Assembly (NCBI GenBank): GCA_905221605.1
Contig: CAJNDS010000791.1
Coordinates: 696,001-760,000, forward strand
Origin: Symbiodinium natans
Lineage: Eukaryota; Sar; Dinophyceae; Suessiales; Symbiodiniaceae
Direction of reading: 5' to 3'
DNA: 64,000 bases
Of the stretch, positions 53,258 to 63,849 are shown in pieces (positions within the stretch are counted from its first letter, which is position 1; each line of letters begins with the position of its first letter). The notes below the pieces were generated by a model that was not told the origin of the DNA, made no database searches, and was given only the letters and a program-made list of their open reading frames with translations. The translations under genes and the position numbers were made by a program.

Positions 53258-53760
53258 TCAGACCAGTTGCCACCGGCCCGGCAGCCACATCCGCAGCGGT
53301 GCACGCAGGAGTGGGGAGGCACAGGTGAACGAAGCGCCTGAAGGAAGAAGTTGTGGAGCTCTTAGGGGTGGGGTACCTTCTGGCACCTGTAGAAATCGAG
53401 ATTGCCATGGTCCCCGTGGCACCTTAGCTAGCCAACCAACTACGCAATGAAAACCTTCCTGCAAGTGGTATGGGTCCGGGGTTTTCAGGTTGAAGGTTGT
53501 AAGTTGGGGTTTGGAGAGATCTGATCTGAGTTTGGGAGGACACCAGGCACGAAGCAACAATGGGAACGTCCCCACCACCAAATCATGCGAGATTGCCCTG
53601 GGATGGAAAGTTCGCTTGGAAATTTGGAAGCGACGCCACCACCCTCTACTGATACTCCATAGAGTTGATAGCCTCCCTGGTTTAGCCCTGAAGTGTTGCC
53701 CTGAAGCTCTGAACCCTAAAACTCCAGAACCGCAGAACCGCAATGCCCCAAGCCAATCCT
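53258..53760 (-). CDS. possible exons
   Basis: One frame open for 169 codons. Coding-like parts are SISRGWWRRFQISKRTFHPR, LVVGTFPLLLRAWCPPKLRS and VVGWLAKVPRGPWQSRFLQV; between them lies intron-like sequence. 52020-52980 holds decayed repeats and no convincing gene. Confidence 0.35.
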
Positions 53761-54379
53761 TGATCAATCCTGCATCTGTTTAAGTGCACCAAGAACTCAC
53801 CTCTCGTCTCCAACACTCCAAAACTGAATGTTCTACAGCTTTCGCAAACTGAACCACTGCTAACCCAAAGCCCCGCATCAAGATAAAGCGAACCATACGA
53901 GGCAACCGATCCCAAAGCACAGAGCCGGCTAAACGGGACGTGCCTGGCGGGGAAGGCGCAGACAAGGCCTCGCACGGGCATCTGTCGCTCCCTGATCTTG
54001 GTTTTGCACTGCAAGCCCGGATCTTGGATGAAGCTACTGGGGTCATGATTCTCTCCAGCCCCCCCCCCCCCAATTCTAGCATTTCGAAGAATGCGAGCTT
54101 CTTGGCGCCTTTCCAGGCTAGGTGTAGCCACCTAAGGAAATTACTTGGATTACTTTTGCCAGAGCTTCCGAGGGGCGCTTCGTCAGCTCGCCAGTTGGGC
54201 GCCAGAGCCTGGGTTGCACATCATTTCCTCGAGTTCCCCTGCCGTTTGGGAGTAGTATGAAGGAGTTCGGGGTTTGCGAATCAGGATCTCAGGGATACAG
54301 GGCTTCAACGTTTTGCTTTATTCCCGGCGAAGGGCGGGGGACGGAAATTCAAAGAAGTCAGAACACAAATCCGAAACTC

Positions 54380-54643
54380 ACATCCGGTTCAGGCACTCGC
54401 GCCGCAAACGCCCGCATCCGCGCAGGTCATGGATGTAGCGGGGCACGTCGAGTAAGACCTTATGGTATGAGTTCAGGGCCCACATGGGCTTAACATCCCA
54501 TCGGCTACCAAGAACTGACGGCAGATCCCAGCTTTGGCACATCCTACGAAGGTCATTCCTGAATGCAATTCCCTCATTACGGTGACAGAAAAAGTTTAGG
54601 TCCACCTCAGGCTTCTGGAAGGGGAAGGCTTGGCCAACCCTAA
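54380..54643 (-). CDS. long exon (about 85 codons), unrecognised
   Basis: RVGQAFPFQKPEVDLNFFCH, RNEGIAFRNDLRRMCQSWDL, PSVLGSRWDVKPMWALNSYH, KVLLDVPRYIHDLRGCGRLR. One of the strongest coding stretches of the window by amino-acid composition. No family recognised. Confidence 0.6.
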
Positions 54644-54698
54644 ACAAAGTTATGCCGTCATGGACCCCAAACAGACAGCAGACTAGTTCAACTCCATT

Positions 54699-54905
54699 TC
54701 AAAAAGCTCCCCAAGAGCATGCCAAGAGCACCCACTGCAATACCAAATCCAAGAGCACTCGAAAATGACGTGCAAGGCAAATCCCCTTAGACTGAACGCG
54801 CGAAGCGAACCCAGGCCCGACATGCATGAATGCACACGCCTGACGCATTTTCGCGATACCGAGCGATTCAAGATCCCAGAGCCCACGCCCGCATGTCGCG
54901 GGCAA
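54699..54905 (-). CDS. probable exon upstream of 54380
   Basis: RGLWDLESLGIAKMRQACAF, MHVGPGFASRVQSKGICLAR and HFRVLLDLVLQWVLLACSW. The last part could be a membrane helix. Likely the same gene as 54380-54643. From 55040 to 56140 I see no gene. Confidence 0.5.
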   Translation of the reverse strand: MPATCGRGLWDLESLGIAKMRQACAFMHVGPGFASRVQSKGICLARHFRVLLDLVLQWVLLACSWGAF

Positions 54906-56174
54906 GCATGCGCCAACAGAGACAAAGCTGTGACCGTGAAAACTAAACCCTTAAACCCCTGAGCTCCTAAACCCTGAATTCGGGTTCTTTTTTTCGGCTC
55001 ATGTTCGCTGCCAAGGGCGCTGGCCACAACTCCCAAGACCCCAAGGTCCTCAGGCTCCCGTTAGGGCTTGGAAGGCATTTAGGATCTTAAGGTTTTAAGA
55101 CTTTCTTTGGCGGGGGATATGGGGAGGGGATTTTTTGCAACTTAAGGATGCAGGGTTTGGATGGACGAAGGTCGTCAGTGGGAAAAGTGGCACCGCTGAT
55201 CTTCGACAGAATCAGGATCCCGTAAGTATGACACGCAATCCTCGCTTAGCGTAGTCTTCGTTTAACTTGAAAGACTTGAAAGAGGACGGACCTACCTTAG
55301 CCCCAGCTGCCACACATCAACCTAGCAGGACTCGGCTTGGACGCACATCAATCGCCGAAATCAAGCAAGTCCCAACCTGATCTATCACAGTGTGACATGA
55401 GGCTTCCGAGTTTTCCTTAAGCAAGCTTACCTCTAGCCACTAGCCCCGGTCACTGAAATGTCTCATCCGCTCAACCATCACCATCCCCAAACCCTAAAGT
55501 CCAAACACCAGCATCCCCAAAGCTTCCACAGCCGGGCGACGAGCAGTTCGCCAACGCCTCATCCCAGGAGTTGCCAGCCGGGCAAGTCTCCGACAGTGGA
55601 CTTGAGGGGGGTTTGTAGGAATTGTAGGGTTTTCAGGGTCAGTAATTTCCGGTCTTAGCGCGGACACCGAGCGTTCACATGGGTGTCGAGTCTGAAGGTT
55701 TAGAGCCGTCAGCCCTGCGTTACGCTGAGGTTTTCGGATTTGAGCTTCAACGCTTCTTCAAGTCAGGGCTCCGTGATTGTAGGGCTTGGGCTGCTTAGGC
55801 TCCCGGAGACTCATCTGAGTGTCTACAAACCTTGGGTACGATGCGTAGACAGCAAGAAGCCGTGCCCCGCTTTCGCATCATTCACGATCTGCACTGCATG
55901 TGCAGTCTGACATCCTGCGTGGTAGCGCAGTTGAGGATGCTTTGCCCTTCTCGAAAAGCCGCGTAGAAGCCAAACGTAGACAAACCTTCAAGGTCGTCTT
56001 CCTGCATTCTCAAACCTTTCACCTAAACCTCCTGCGACCCTGAAACCCTCCAACGCCCTCTTGAAACAAGGACCCAACCTCAGGACCCTAAACCCTAGAA
56101 CCCTAAAAATCTAGAGAAGCCTCCGTTGCAACACCCGAGCTCCCTCAAGCCCTGAGCCCCCCCCCCCCCACGGC

Positions 56175-56240
56175 CTCGCTGGCCTCCGGCAGCGGCGCTT
56201 CAACGTTCGGAGGCTCCTGGAAGCGCCCCAAGGACCAAGC
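56175..56240 (-). CDS. 22-codon exon
   Basis: AWSLGRFQEPPNVEAPLPEA then SE. Acceptor TCGGGAG|GCT, donor AGCGAG|GCC (GC), phase 0. Confidence 0.5.
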
Positions 56241-56921
56241 CTCCCGAGGCTTCCGGGTGGTGTGGGTTTTTGGAGGGTTTGGGGGAGGGGTCCAGGATAT
56301 AGGGGCTTGCTGTAGGCGGGTTGTGTTGTGCAACTGGCTCAGGGAAATCGGGAGGCAGGGGTGCCTTTGGCATGGCTCGTGCTGTAGGCCGCACACACTG
56401 TCACTTTGACCCCTGCACAGCATCTTCCTGAAATTTAGGGCACCAGAACAGTGTCCAAATATAAGGCCAAACCCTAATCCCAAAGTCCATCATGCTGCCT
56501 GCCGCATCGTGGGCGTAAGCTTCCAGGCAGACAGAGCGTGCATCCAGCACTCACTGTGCCGGAAGCCCTGTTGGGAACTGATTATCAGTAGAGGGTATAA
56601 GGCACAAGAACGATAGCTATGATTCTGGCCCTGTACTTATATCTATCCATGGAAAGTCCAAGGGAGGAAAGAGCGCTGAGGGTTTAGAGTTTAGATCTTA
56701 GGGTGTAGCTTGGGCTGTTCATTTCTCACAATGAAAGCCCCGAACATCCCTGAACCTTGAAACTCTCAAGCAGCAAGGCCCCACAACAGGAAGCACACCA
56801 CGCAACACTGCCCAGCGCACTGGGCCGGTGGGCTCAGAACCTCAAGCCTCTGGGCGTCCAGATTACCCTCAGACCTTGGAAGGGATGGGCCCGAATTTTA
56901 AATAGACGAAGCTTTCCCGGC

Positions 56922-56989
56922 CTGCATATGTGCGATCTCCTCCAGCTGGGTGAGGGAGGCCATGGCACCGCCCCCTGACGTCTGCAACA
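56922..56989 (-). CDS. exon
   Basis: LQTSGGGAMASLTQLEEIAH then MQ. Acceptor GGGAAAG|TG, donor ATGCAG|GCC (GC). Confidence 0.5.
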
Positions 56990-57114
56990 CTTTCCCAGGC
57001 GAGAATATGCAAGGACGGTTTTTGGTGCTTCGGGAAGCTCGTTCAATCACAGGCTGAGGGCCGAAAAGGGTTTAGGAAGGTCCCGAGCTTCAGGCATTCT
57101 CAGGTTCCAGCTAC

Positions 57115-57300
57115 CGGCTAAACATGGCTTCGATTTCAGAGTCGAACTCGAAGGGGGGCTGGAGGCCTTCGTGTTCTAACCTGTAGGGCTGCGGGCCTTG
57201 GGCTTCAGGGTTTAGGCAAATCGAGGCAAGGCGGCGGGAGCAGAAGCCATGGTCGAAGCGCGCTGCATCGCTCCAGGCCAGCGCGGAGGACAAGGGCATA
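57115..57300 (-). CDS. probable exon
   Basis: LSSALAWSDAARFDHGFCSR, LASICLNPEAQGPQPYRLEH and QPPFEFDSEIEAMFS in one frame. Unrecognised. Confidence 0.5.
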
Positions 57301-57316
57301 CACCCCAAAGGAAGTT

Positions 57317-57490
57317 CTAAAGAGCCTCTAGAGCGGCTAGTTGGACCGAGTCACCCAGGAGGCGAATAAAGTCAGCTCGGCTTCTCTTGCTAGGAGCTTG
57401 CGAGGTCTTCTGGACTTTTGTTGCTGCAAAGAATGAACCTGATCCGCAAGCTCGTAGAGACGATACAATTCCAGGGTTTGGGGTTTTCAA
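57317..57490 (-). CDS. probable exon
   Basis: GIVSSLRACGSGSFFAATKV, QKTSQAPSKRSRADFIRLLG, DSVQLAALEAL, then a stop at 57317. Could be the 3' end of a gene. Confidence 0.5.
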   Translation of the reverse strand: MKTPNPGIVSSLRACGSGSFFAATKVQKTSQAPSKRSRADFIRLLGDSVQLAALEAL

Positions 57491-57954
57491 GGCTGCGAAG
57501 GCTCTCAATGCAATCCCGAGCTTCGAGATGCGAAGATTGGTTGAAGGTTTGAAGTTCGTGTGCGTGGCCGGGTGCTTGTGATTGGGGGCTTTTCGAGGGC
57601 TTGGTGGGTTTGGTTGAGGGTTTGGGCTGAGTGCCTGGGGTCTAGCGCGAGCCGGACCGCAACTGAGAGGAAGCTGCAGAGCCCATGTTTTTCGATTCCC
57701 TCAGAAAGCAGGTGCAGAGCCCAACAGCACTGGGAGAATACGTTGGAGGGAAGTAATGTTCAGACATTAGGGACAATCGATGCAAGAAATCTCAGACCAA
57801 AGGCCAGCAACTTCAACCCCGACTTCAAACTTACAGCAACCCCATGTTGTGGTTCCCACTTTCATGCAAGGCCACGTGTTCTAAACAACATTGTAAAAAC
57901 CCCTCAGCCGCGAACTCCCAAAACCATGAACCCAAAGCCCCCTAGAAGGCCACC

Positions 57955-58083
57955 CAGCTGATGGGGCAACTCCTGGAAGTCAAGGACGTTCACACCCACC
58001 TTCGAGGCGTCGCTTCGGAAAAAGCCAACAAAAGGGATCTGGTAAGAGCAGCTCGTCATGTCTTGCACATCGGGAGAAAATGA
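57955..58083 (-). CDS. probable exon
   Basis: FSPDVQDMTSCSYQIPFVGF then FRSDASKVGVNVLDFQELPH. Good folded-domain composition; limits unresolved. Confidence 0.5.
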
Positions 58084-58131
58084 AGTCATCCAACTCCTCA
58101 ACCCCCAAAACCCGAAGCAAACACAAAGTTT

Positions 58132-58700
58132 TCACGATCCAGGGCCACTGGCCGTCAAGTTGAAAACTGACTTCTTCGGCTGGGGTGGAAGGCTGATTGG
58201 GTGTTGTAAGTTGCAGGGGTCAGCTCCAAACAACAATCCTACTTCTGAAGCCACGACCTGTCTCGATGTCGCATGACTGCTTGGGGCACCAAAAAAAGCC
58301 ATCGCCCCATACCACACCCTAGTTTGCATCATCGGAAAAGAAGCAATCGCGACTCCTACCTCCTCAACCCTCTTTGTGACCGACATGTTAAAACAAGAGT
58401 CAATGTGTGCCGTTTGGCGCAGTGCTGGGTCTGCTCCAGTCACTCTGCTTTCTGGGAACCAGCCTTCCCCGTTGTCGCAACCACGGACCAAGCATGGCTT
58501 GGCGCGAGACAACTGCCAGCACCGAGATCGCAACCATGACACTACGCTCGAAATCCGAACTGGGTGGCATGACCTGGTCCCCCCATCAGGACGCTGATCG
58601 ACGAAGCCGACCAACCGATTTTGAACGGGCCATGGTCCCAAATGAATGCAGCGCTCTGCGTGGCGAAGGGGCTCGGAGCTGCAACCACCCGACGAACAAC
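58132..58700 (-). CDS. long open frame (about 190 codons), unrecognised
   Basis: Among the longer open frames. Parts: RVEEVGVAIASFPMMQTRVW, YGAMAFFGAPSSHATSRQVV, ASEVGLLFGADPCNLQHPIS. It may contain introns. It follows the 58808 exon on the same strand and could be the same gene. Confidence 0.45.
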
Positions 58701-58807
58701 ATGAACCACGCGGCCCTGGCGCAGCAGTGGTCGCTGTCACCGGACATCCAACAGTGCGACATCGGTCCTGTCATGAGGGTCTAGGCAAACCGACCAATTA
58801 AACCGAC

Positions 58808-59070
58808 CATTCTCCGGGTGCCCGACCAAGAGCGTTCCGAACACGGCCCGCACGCGCTCCACCACGTCGGGCAGCTCCAGGGCCTTCAGCGCTTCAGACT
58901 CTGTTGGGGCACACTCTTTGAAGCTGAGACTGCCTTTTGACTGCCACTGCCCTCGGACACTTGGAATTGGTGCGCCTCGGCCTCCTCCAGGCTCAGCGCC
59001 CCGGGTGCCTGTTATGTCCATCGGCTTTTGGGCCTTTTTTTTAGCTCCTTTTCTTTTTTTCTTGGGGAGG
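58808..59070 (-). CDS. exon with a basic NLS-like start, possible nuclear protein
   Basis: Opens with PKKKRKGAKKKAQKP, the classical monopartite nuclear-localisation pattern, then an ATG at 59021 (MDITGTRGAEPGGGRG) and a folded part TESEALKALELPDVVERVRA then VFGTLLVGHPEN. Donor GAGAATG|GTCGGT. If translation starts at 59021 the basic cluster would be upstream, so the true start lies further 5', in another exon. Family not recognised. Confidence 0.5.
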
Positions 59071-59459
59071 GGGGAGAGAAGGAGGGGAGGGGGCAAGGGG
59101 CAAGGGGAGGAAGTTGCAGGCTTTCGGGCTTGGGGTTTTGGAGTTAGGAGATTTCAGGGCCTTGGGCTTCAGGATGTTGGGCTTCAGGGTATCGAAGGTT
59201 GAGGGGGCAGGGCATGATGCGCCTGGGGAGCTTCTGCGTGGGTCGTGGGTGTACCTCCCCCTTATAGCAACAAATATCGCAAGAGGTACTTGCGACGATC
59301 ACGCCGCGTAACCGAGTTGAATCTTATTGAAAACGAGCGAGGGTGAGAGCAAGTTTGAGGTGCTGGCCTTATGCAGCTTCCTGTCACAGCTCAGAAGCCA
59401 TGCATGTCTGTGCTGGCGATTGTTTAAAGTATCACAAGCCCTAGCCGCTTAGGGTTTCG

Positions 59460-59655
59460 CGTTCAGGGCTAGTGAGCGATGCAACCACCAAGAAAAAATC
59501 TCTGGGAGCAGGGACCGCGGCTGTCGCCAAGCCCCTCGCCTTAGGTGCTGCTTGCTGCCGTTTGAGGCTATTTGCAACTCTTTGCTGGTATCAAAGGTAG
59601 GCTCGGGCCTTGCTTCTGTAGCAACTTGGGAGTTTGCCCGACAACTGTCCCCCAT
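59460..59655 (-). CDS. possible exon
   Basis: DSCRANSQVATEARPEPTFD, KELQIASNGSKQHLRRGAWR and SLLPEIFSWWLHRSL. The plus strand is open here as well (59552-59887). Confidence 0.35.
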
Positions 59656-60122
59656 TGCTAAGGTCCTAAAGGCCTACAGGCCTCCGAAAGCTCATTACAC
59701 TAAACTTAGGCCCCGGCTGCGGACTCCTTGGAGAGCACCATCTGGTGTGCTGTGCACTTGGCTGAACGAACGTCCGCAACCACCTGCGGTCATGTGCTTT
59801 GAGTCTGGTCATCATTGCACCGGGGGGTTGTACTATGCCACGTCTTCTTGCCGTTTGCTGTTTCCGTTGCCTTCTGACACCTTCTGACTCAGGTGATCCA
59901 CAGTGCTATGTGCAGGACATGCTGGCCATGCCTCGGGGGTCACGGTTCGAAACTCGTGGGGCTTTTGACGAGGCATGTCTGGCCTCTGTGATCCTGATGT
60001 TTAAGGCTTTTTACACTCGCGCTAAGGAGGATGGATGTGATTCACACAACAGCTGACATACCGTTGCCTTTCAAAAGCCGCATGTCAACAACCTACCCTG
60101 TAGCAACGAGGCGTTTATCACC

Positions 60123-60480
60123 TCAACATGCCAGCTTGACAACGAGGTTGCTTGAGGCACACCTGAACTCTGCATGTCTTCCGATACCGTAGCCACAACC
60201 CATTCTGGTCCTCATCCAGCTCCGTTGGAAACTGACTGTGGGCCCCAAATCAATGCCATCACCACTGGGAGCAAGTTCTGTGATGGTCTCAGGGCTCAAT
60301 GTGAACTTCACGGCTTGCCCATCTTCTGCCAGTGGAAGCGTTAAACTTCGCATCCCATCCTCAACCCTGAAGCAGCCCTCAAGGACTTTTCGGGTGTTTT
60401 GAAGCAACCCGCAGCCTCCACAACAAGGTCATCGTTGTGGGAAGGAAGGACTTGAAACTGGCTGTAGAAGATCCCGGAGG
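60123..60480 (-). CDS. possible two exons
   Basis: VVEASGIFYSQFQVLPSHND (60420-60500) and, in another frame, VLEGCFRVEDGMRSLTLPLA then EDGQAVKFTLSPETITELAP (60240-60400). Strand-rich and coding-like; joining them needs an intron of unknown limits. Confidence 0.45.
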
Positions 60481-60661
60481 CCTCCACAACTCTCGTTAGG
60501 CTCTCAGAAAAAAGGATGGGAAGAAAAGGACCTGTAGCTTTTCTACTCTGCTGAGAAGTAGGATACAAACGAAGAACTCTCTAGCTTTTTAGTCTAGCTT
60601 CCAAGCGTACTTGCAACACACACCTGAACCTACAAGTACACCCCAAGCCCGTTAAAATCAC

Positions 60662-60818
60662 CAGTGCTCAGAAGTCCAGAAAAGCCCGCATCATCCAGAT
60701 CCTCAAACGCCGTTTGGCTCTCGAGGTTGAAGGTGGAAGGTTCAGGGGTTCGTGGCTCCCCGCTGGCCTTCACGTGTGCGGAGAGCTGGAAGAGGAGCGC
60801 CTTGAGTGTCTCGAGCTT
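60662..60818 (-). CDS. 52-codon exon
   Basis: KLETLKALLFQLSAHVKASG, EPRTPEPSTFNLESQTAFED, LDDAGFSGLLST. Acceptor AGCCAAG|AAG, donor GCACTG|GTGATT. One of the clearest exons: open, well bounded, good composition. No family recognised. Confidence 0.65.
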
Positions 60819-60979
60819 CTTGGCTTTTGGGTCTCAAGGTGCATGGGTCATGTGTCACGGACATGAACCACAAGCACTCCAGCAAGACGGCAGCTTGACG
60901 CGCCACGCACGGCAAAAAAAAAGAAGCATCCTCCACTTGTGGCCAAAGTACGCACCAAACCTGGACTCCTCAAGCCCCT

Positions 60980-61150
60980 AGGGGGCCCCCCCAAACGCAT
61001 CCTGCATCCTCGAAGCTCTTCCAAGAAAACCCTTGGCAAAACCGCGCAAATCTGCCTCGCAGGGATCTGGAGGCAGCGAGAGCCTTGGAAGCCGGGGTTT
61101 GTGGTACCAGGCTTCGTCTTAGCGGTTTCCTCGGGCCTACATTTTGAAAA
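60980..61150 (-). CDS. possible exon
   Basis: GYFSKCRPEETAKTKPGTTN and QICAVLPRVFLEELRGCRMR in one frame. Limits unresolved. 61200-62050 holds decayed repeats; no gene seen. Confidence 0.35.
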
Positions 61151-62055
61151 GTATCCCCCAGCTGTTAACACCAAAAGCTGTAGCGGCCGGGCCCGGGGGT
61201 TCCCTCTTCGGGCTGCATGGGCCGTGAAAACGTAATGTTGTGAGAACCCCTTCGACCTCTATGGACCGGATCCATTTTTAACTTCGAGCCTGTAGCAGCT
61301 GTAGCACACCAAGCTCCGGGCAACACCCGATTGACGCAGCGCTGCGCAACCTGCACGGTCAAGGGTTTGGGGTAGACTCTGGTCAATGCCTGGAGCCTTC
61401 AACCCTGATCTGAACCCGAGACGCCGAACCCTAATTCCCAAAGTGCAGCAGTGCAGGGCGGTGAGATCGAGGGCTTTCGTTTCGGGCTCTGATTTTCAAC
61501 CCACTCCGGTAAACCGTGAGACCAATCACATTTGACAAGAAGAATATGGGTATCAGAAGAACCCATTCAGCTCTCCGACCGTGCCTGGTGGAGCCAAAAT
61601 CCCAAATCCTAACCCATAAACCCTGAAACCCGAACCCTACAGCCGAACGCCCAAGAACAAAAAGTTTCCATTCAAATTGGCCTTCTCCAGCTTGGTCCGG
61701 TGGAGCTTGAGGTAGCTAATCTGCCGTTAGGATTCAGAGGGTCAGGGTTTCGGGAGATTATCTTCGCGCGAGTTTCAGATGACATTTCACTGACAAGACC
61801 GGCCTCAAACCCACAACACCATCCAAAACGAACAAGATGGGCCGATGCCCACTTCTGACAGAGTCCCCTAGCTGAGCTTCGCAGCCGAAGTTGTCAGTGA
61901 CTGCAATGTTCCAACTTCTACCGTGAGAACCCCGGGCCTAGACGTCAGGGTAATACAACTCCTGAATTGTTTGATTAGGTTGTTGAAGGCTCAGGGTGTA
62001 GGGTGCAAGGTTCAAGGCTCAGAGCTCTTCATCTTCCCTGCAGTTGCCAACAGGC

Positions 62056-62120
62056 CTGGTCTTGTCGATGCTGTCGTAAAGCCAACTTGCGCTGCTCTTC
62101 TGACTCGACATCCACGGCTC
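62056..62120 (-). CDS. 21-codon exon
   Basis: AVDVESEEQRKLALRQHRQD then Q. Acceptor TTGCCAG|GA, donor GACCAG|GCC (GC). Charged helix. Confidence 0.55.
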
Positions 62121-62144
62121 CTGGCAACATCAACCCTACCGGAG

Positions 62145-62195
62145 GGGAGGGGTGTAGGGTCTAGGGTCTAGGGTTTAGGGTTGAGGGTCTAGGCC
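62145..62195. repeat. TTTAGGG/TCTAGGG units
   Basis: Six units, several with TCTAGGG, next to the exon at 62056-62120. Confidence 0.85.
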
Positions 62196-62319
62196 CCCGG
62201 ACGAAAGCGAACAGGCACACAAGAGCAGATCAAGCCACAGGGAGGGAGCCCCCAGACACATCCGGACATCGATTCCTGAAATGAACGTGGATCATAAACC
62301 CTAAAGGCCCTAAATCCTT

Positions 62320-62430
62320 GGCAGTGTATGGAGGCACCTTCTTCCTCTTCAGCATCTGCATCTGCCGCCATACAGAACCACCAACTAAGAGAATGGGCTT
62401 TGTACTGCAGTAAACGGGTCAATATCTTTT
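62320..62430 (-). CDS. possible exon
   Basis: ILTRLLQYKAHSLSWWFCMA then ADADAEEEEGASIH. Helix followed by an acidic run. Confidence 0.4.
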
Positions 62431-62713
62431 GGGACACAGACCCTACTTCTTCAGAACCTGAACATGATCTCGCAAGCAGCCGGGGGAGTCACTGTGCAAT
62501 GATGTACATGGCTGGTTCTACATAGTTGGCTTCATGTCGGTGCATGTCTGATCTGCATGCCAGCGGAAAACCGCTCCACCATGAACGTGTTTCTCGGATG
62601 CCAGTGCCGGCACAGAGATGCAACAAACACCAGGTGCAAACTAGTCCACTTTTTTCCAGTCTGGCGAGGCTTGCCGGCTGACTCCTGCCCATTCATCCTC
62701 CACAACTACTTAC

Positions 62714-62964
62714 TTGCAGCAGAGAGCCTTTGCAAATCGGCCAGTATCCTTGTTCCTGCAAATTGTGACAGTCTTCCCGCGGCGCAGAAACGTCTCCAAT
62801 GAAAATACAGCATCTCCACACAGGGCCGTCTTCTCATCATCATCCATCGGCACAGTCGTTGAAGTAACCTCCTCCGGCTCCTCAAGCTCGTCTTCGGTAC
62901 TCACCTCGAAGGCCTGCATCGGGCTCTCCTTCTGAAAGGCTTCCAGGGGGCTCTCCTTCGACAC
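62714..62964 (-). CDS. exon with consensus donor, acidic then folded
   Basis: VSKESPLEAFQKESPMQAFE, STEDELEEPEEVTSTTVPMD, TALCGDAVFSLETFLRRGKT, TICRNKDTGRFAKALCC. Acceptor TGCAGAG|GTG, donor TGCAA|GTAAGT, a perfect consensus. A second perfect donor GTGAGT at 62904 suggests alternative splicing inside it. Two SPxEAF/SPMQAF repeats near the start. Likely one gene with 63118-63239 and 63368-63660. Confidence 0.6.
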
Positions 62965-63117
62965 CTCTGCAACAGGCGTATCACTCGTAACATAGAAAGC
63001 GGGTTTCCATGTTTAAGCATACTCTATCGCTTTAAGGCACAATGCGTTGGCTCACTCTTTTCTTCGACTTGCCGCCTCAACCGGAGGAAGGCCAACCTGG
63101 CACCGCCAGGCTCATAC

Positions 63118-63239
63118 TGTGGGACATGCGAAACACATCAAGAAGCACGGCCCGCGTCCATGCCTCCTCGATCTTGGTGCAGCACTTCACTTTGCCGTTC
63201 TCACGGTACTTGTCGCCCGGATTCCTTTGTTGCTGCTTG
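63118..63239 (-). CDS. 40-codon exon
   Basis: KQQQRNPGDKYRENGKVKCC then TKIEEAWTRAVLLDVFRMSH. Acceptor TCTGACAG|C, donor CCACA|GTATGA. Strong coding character. Family not recognised. Confidence 0.65.
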
Positions 63240-63367
63240 CTGTCAGACCGAAGCCACAGATGTGGGACACAAAATGTTTGTTTTTGCTTTTTTTCTCAAG
63301 CCAGCCGAACAAACAAGCTCGAAAACCCTCAGGCCCTAAGACAAGCTGACAGCTGACCGAGGCTCAC

Positions 63368-63660
63368 TGCTGGGCTTTCGCACCACGCTTGGTCATAGAG
63401 TTCGCACTTGTATCCCGGCATCGTCTCAAAGTCCGGACCTGTGGCGGCTTGCCGAGGGGTTGGGGGCACAGCATGCACTCCGAGGTGTGGACCATCCGGT
63501 TGCAGGTGCTCCTTGCGAACGCCCAGCACGTTCCTGACAGGGCTCGCCGCTTCAGCCTTGAAATGCTTCGTCCTTGATCCTCCGGCTGCTATGGACCTTG
63601 CCTGACCACAGCCAGGCTGCAAAGGAATCCAAGGGACATCACCATTTGCATCACGGAACA
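63368..63660 (-). CDS. exon (about 95 codons)
   Basis: VFRDANGDVPWIPLQPGCGQ, RTKHFKAEAASPVRNVLGVR, LQPDGPHLGVHAVPPTPRQA, PDFETMPGYKCELYDQAWCE. Donor CCAGCA|GTGAGC. The 5' limit is unknown. Probably upstream exon of the two exons to its left. Confidence 0.55.
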
Positions 63661-63849
63661 CCAATGAAATACTCAGACAACTATGGGTTTGAGCTTGAAT
63701 CAGCTACCGGCACGCAATGCTCCTGGATGTGGTGCAGCCGATTCATGTCGTTTGACAGGCAACCCCACAAAACCCAAACTCAACACCTGAGCCACATAGC
63801 ATCCCCCTTTCGGTTGCCCTCTAAACCCTAAACCACGACCAAGGCCTCA

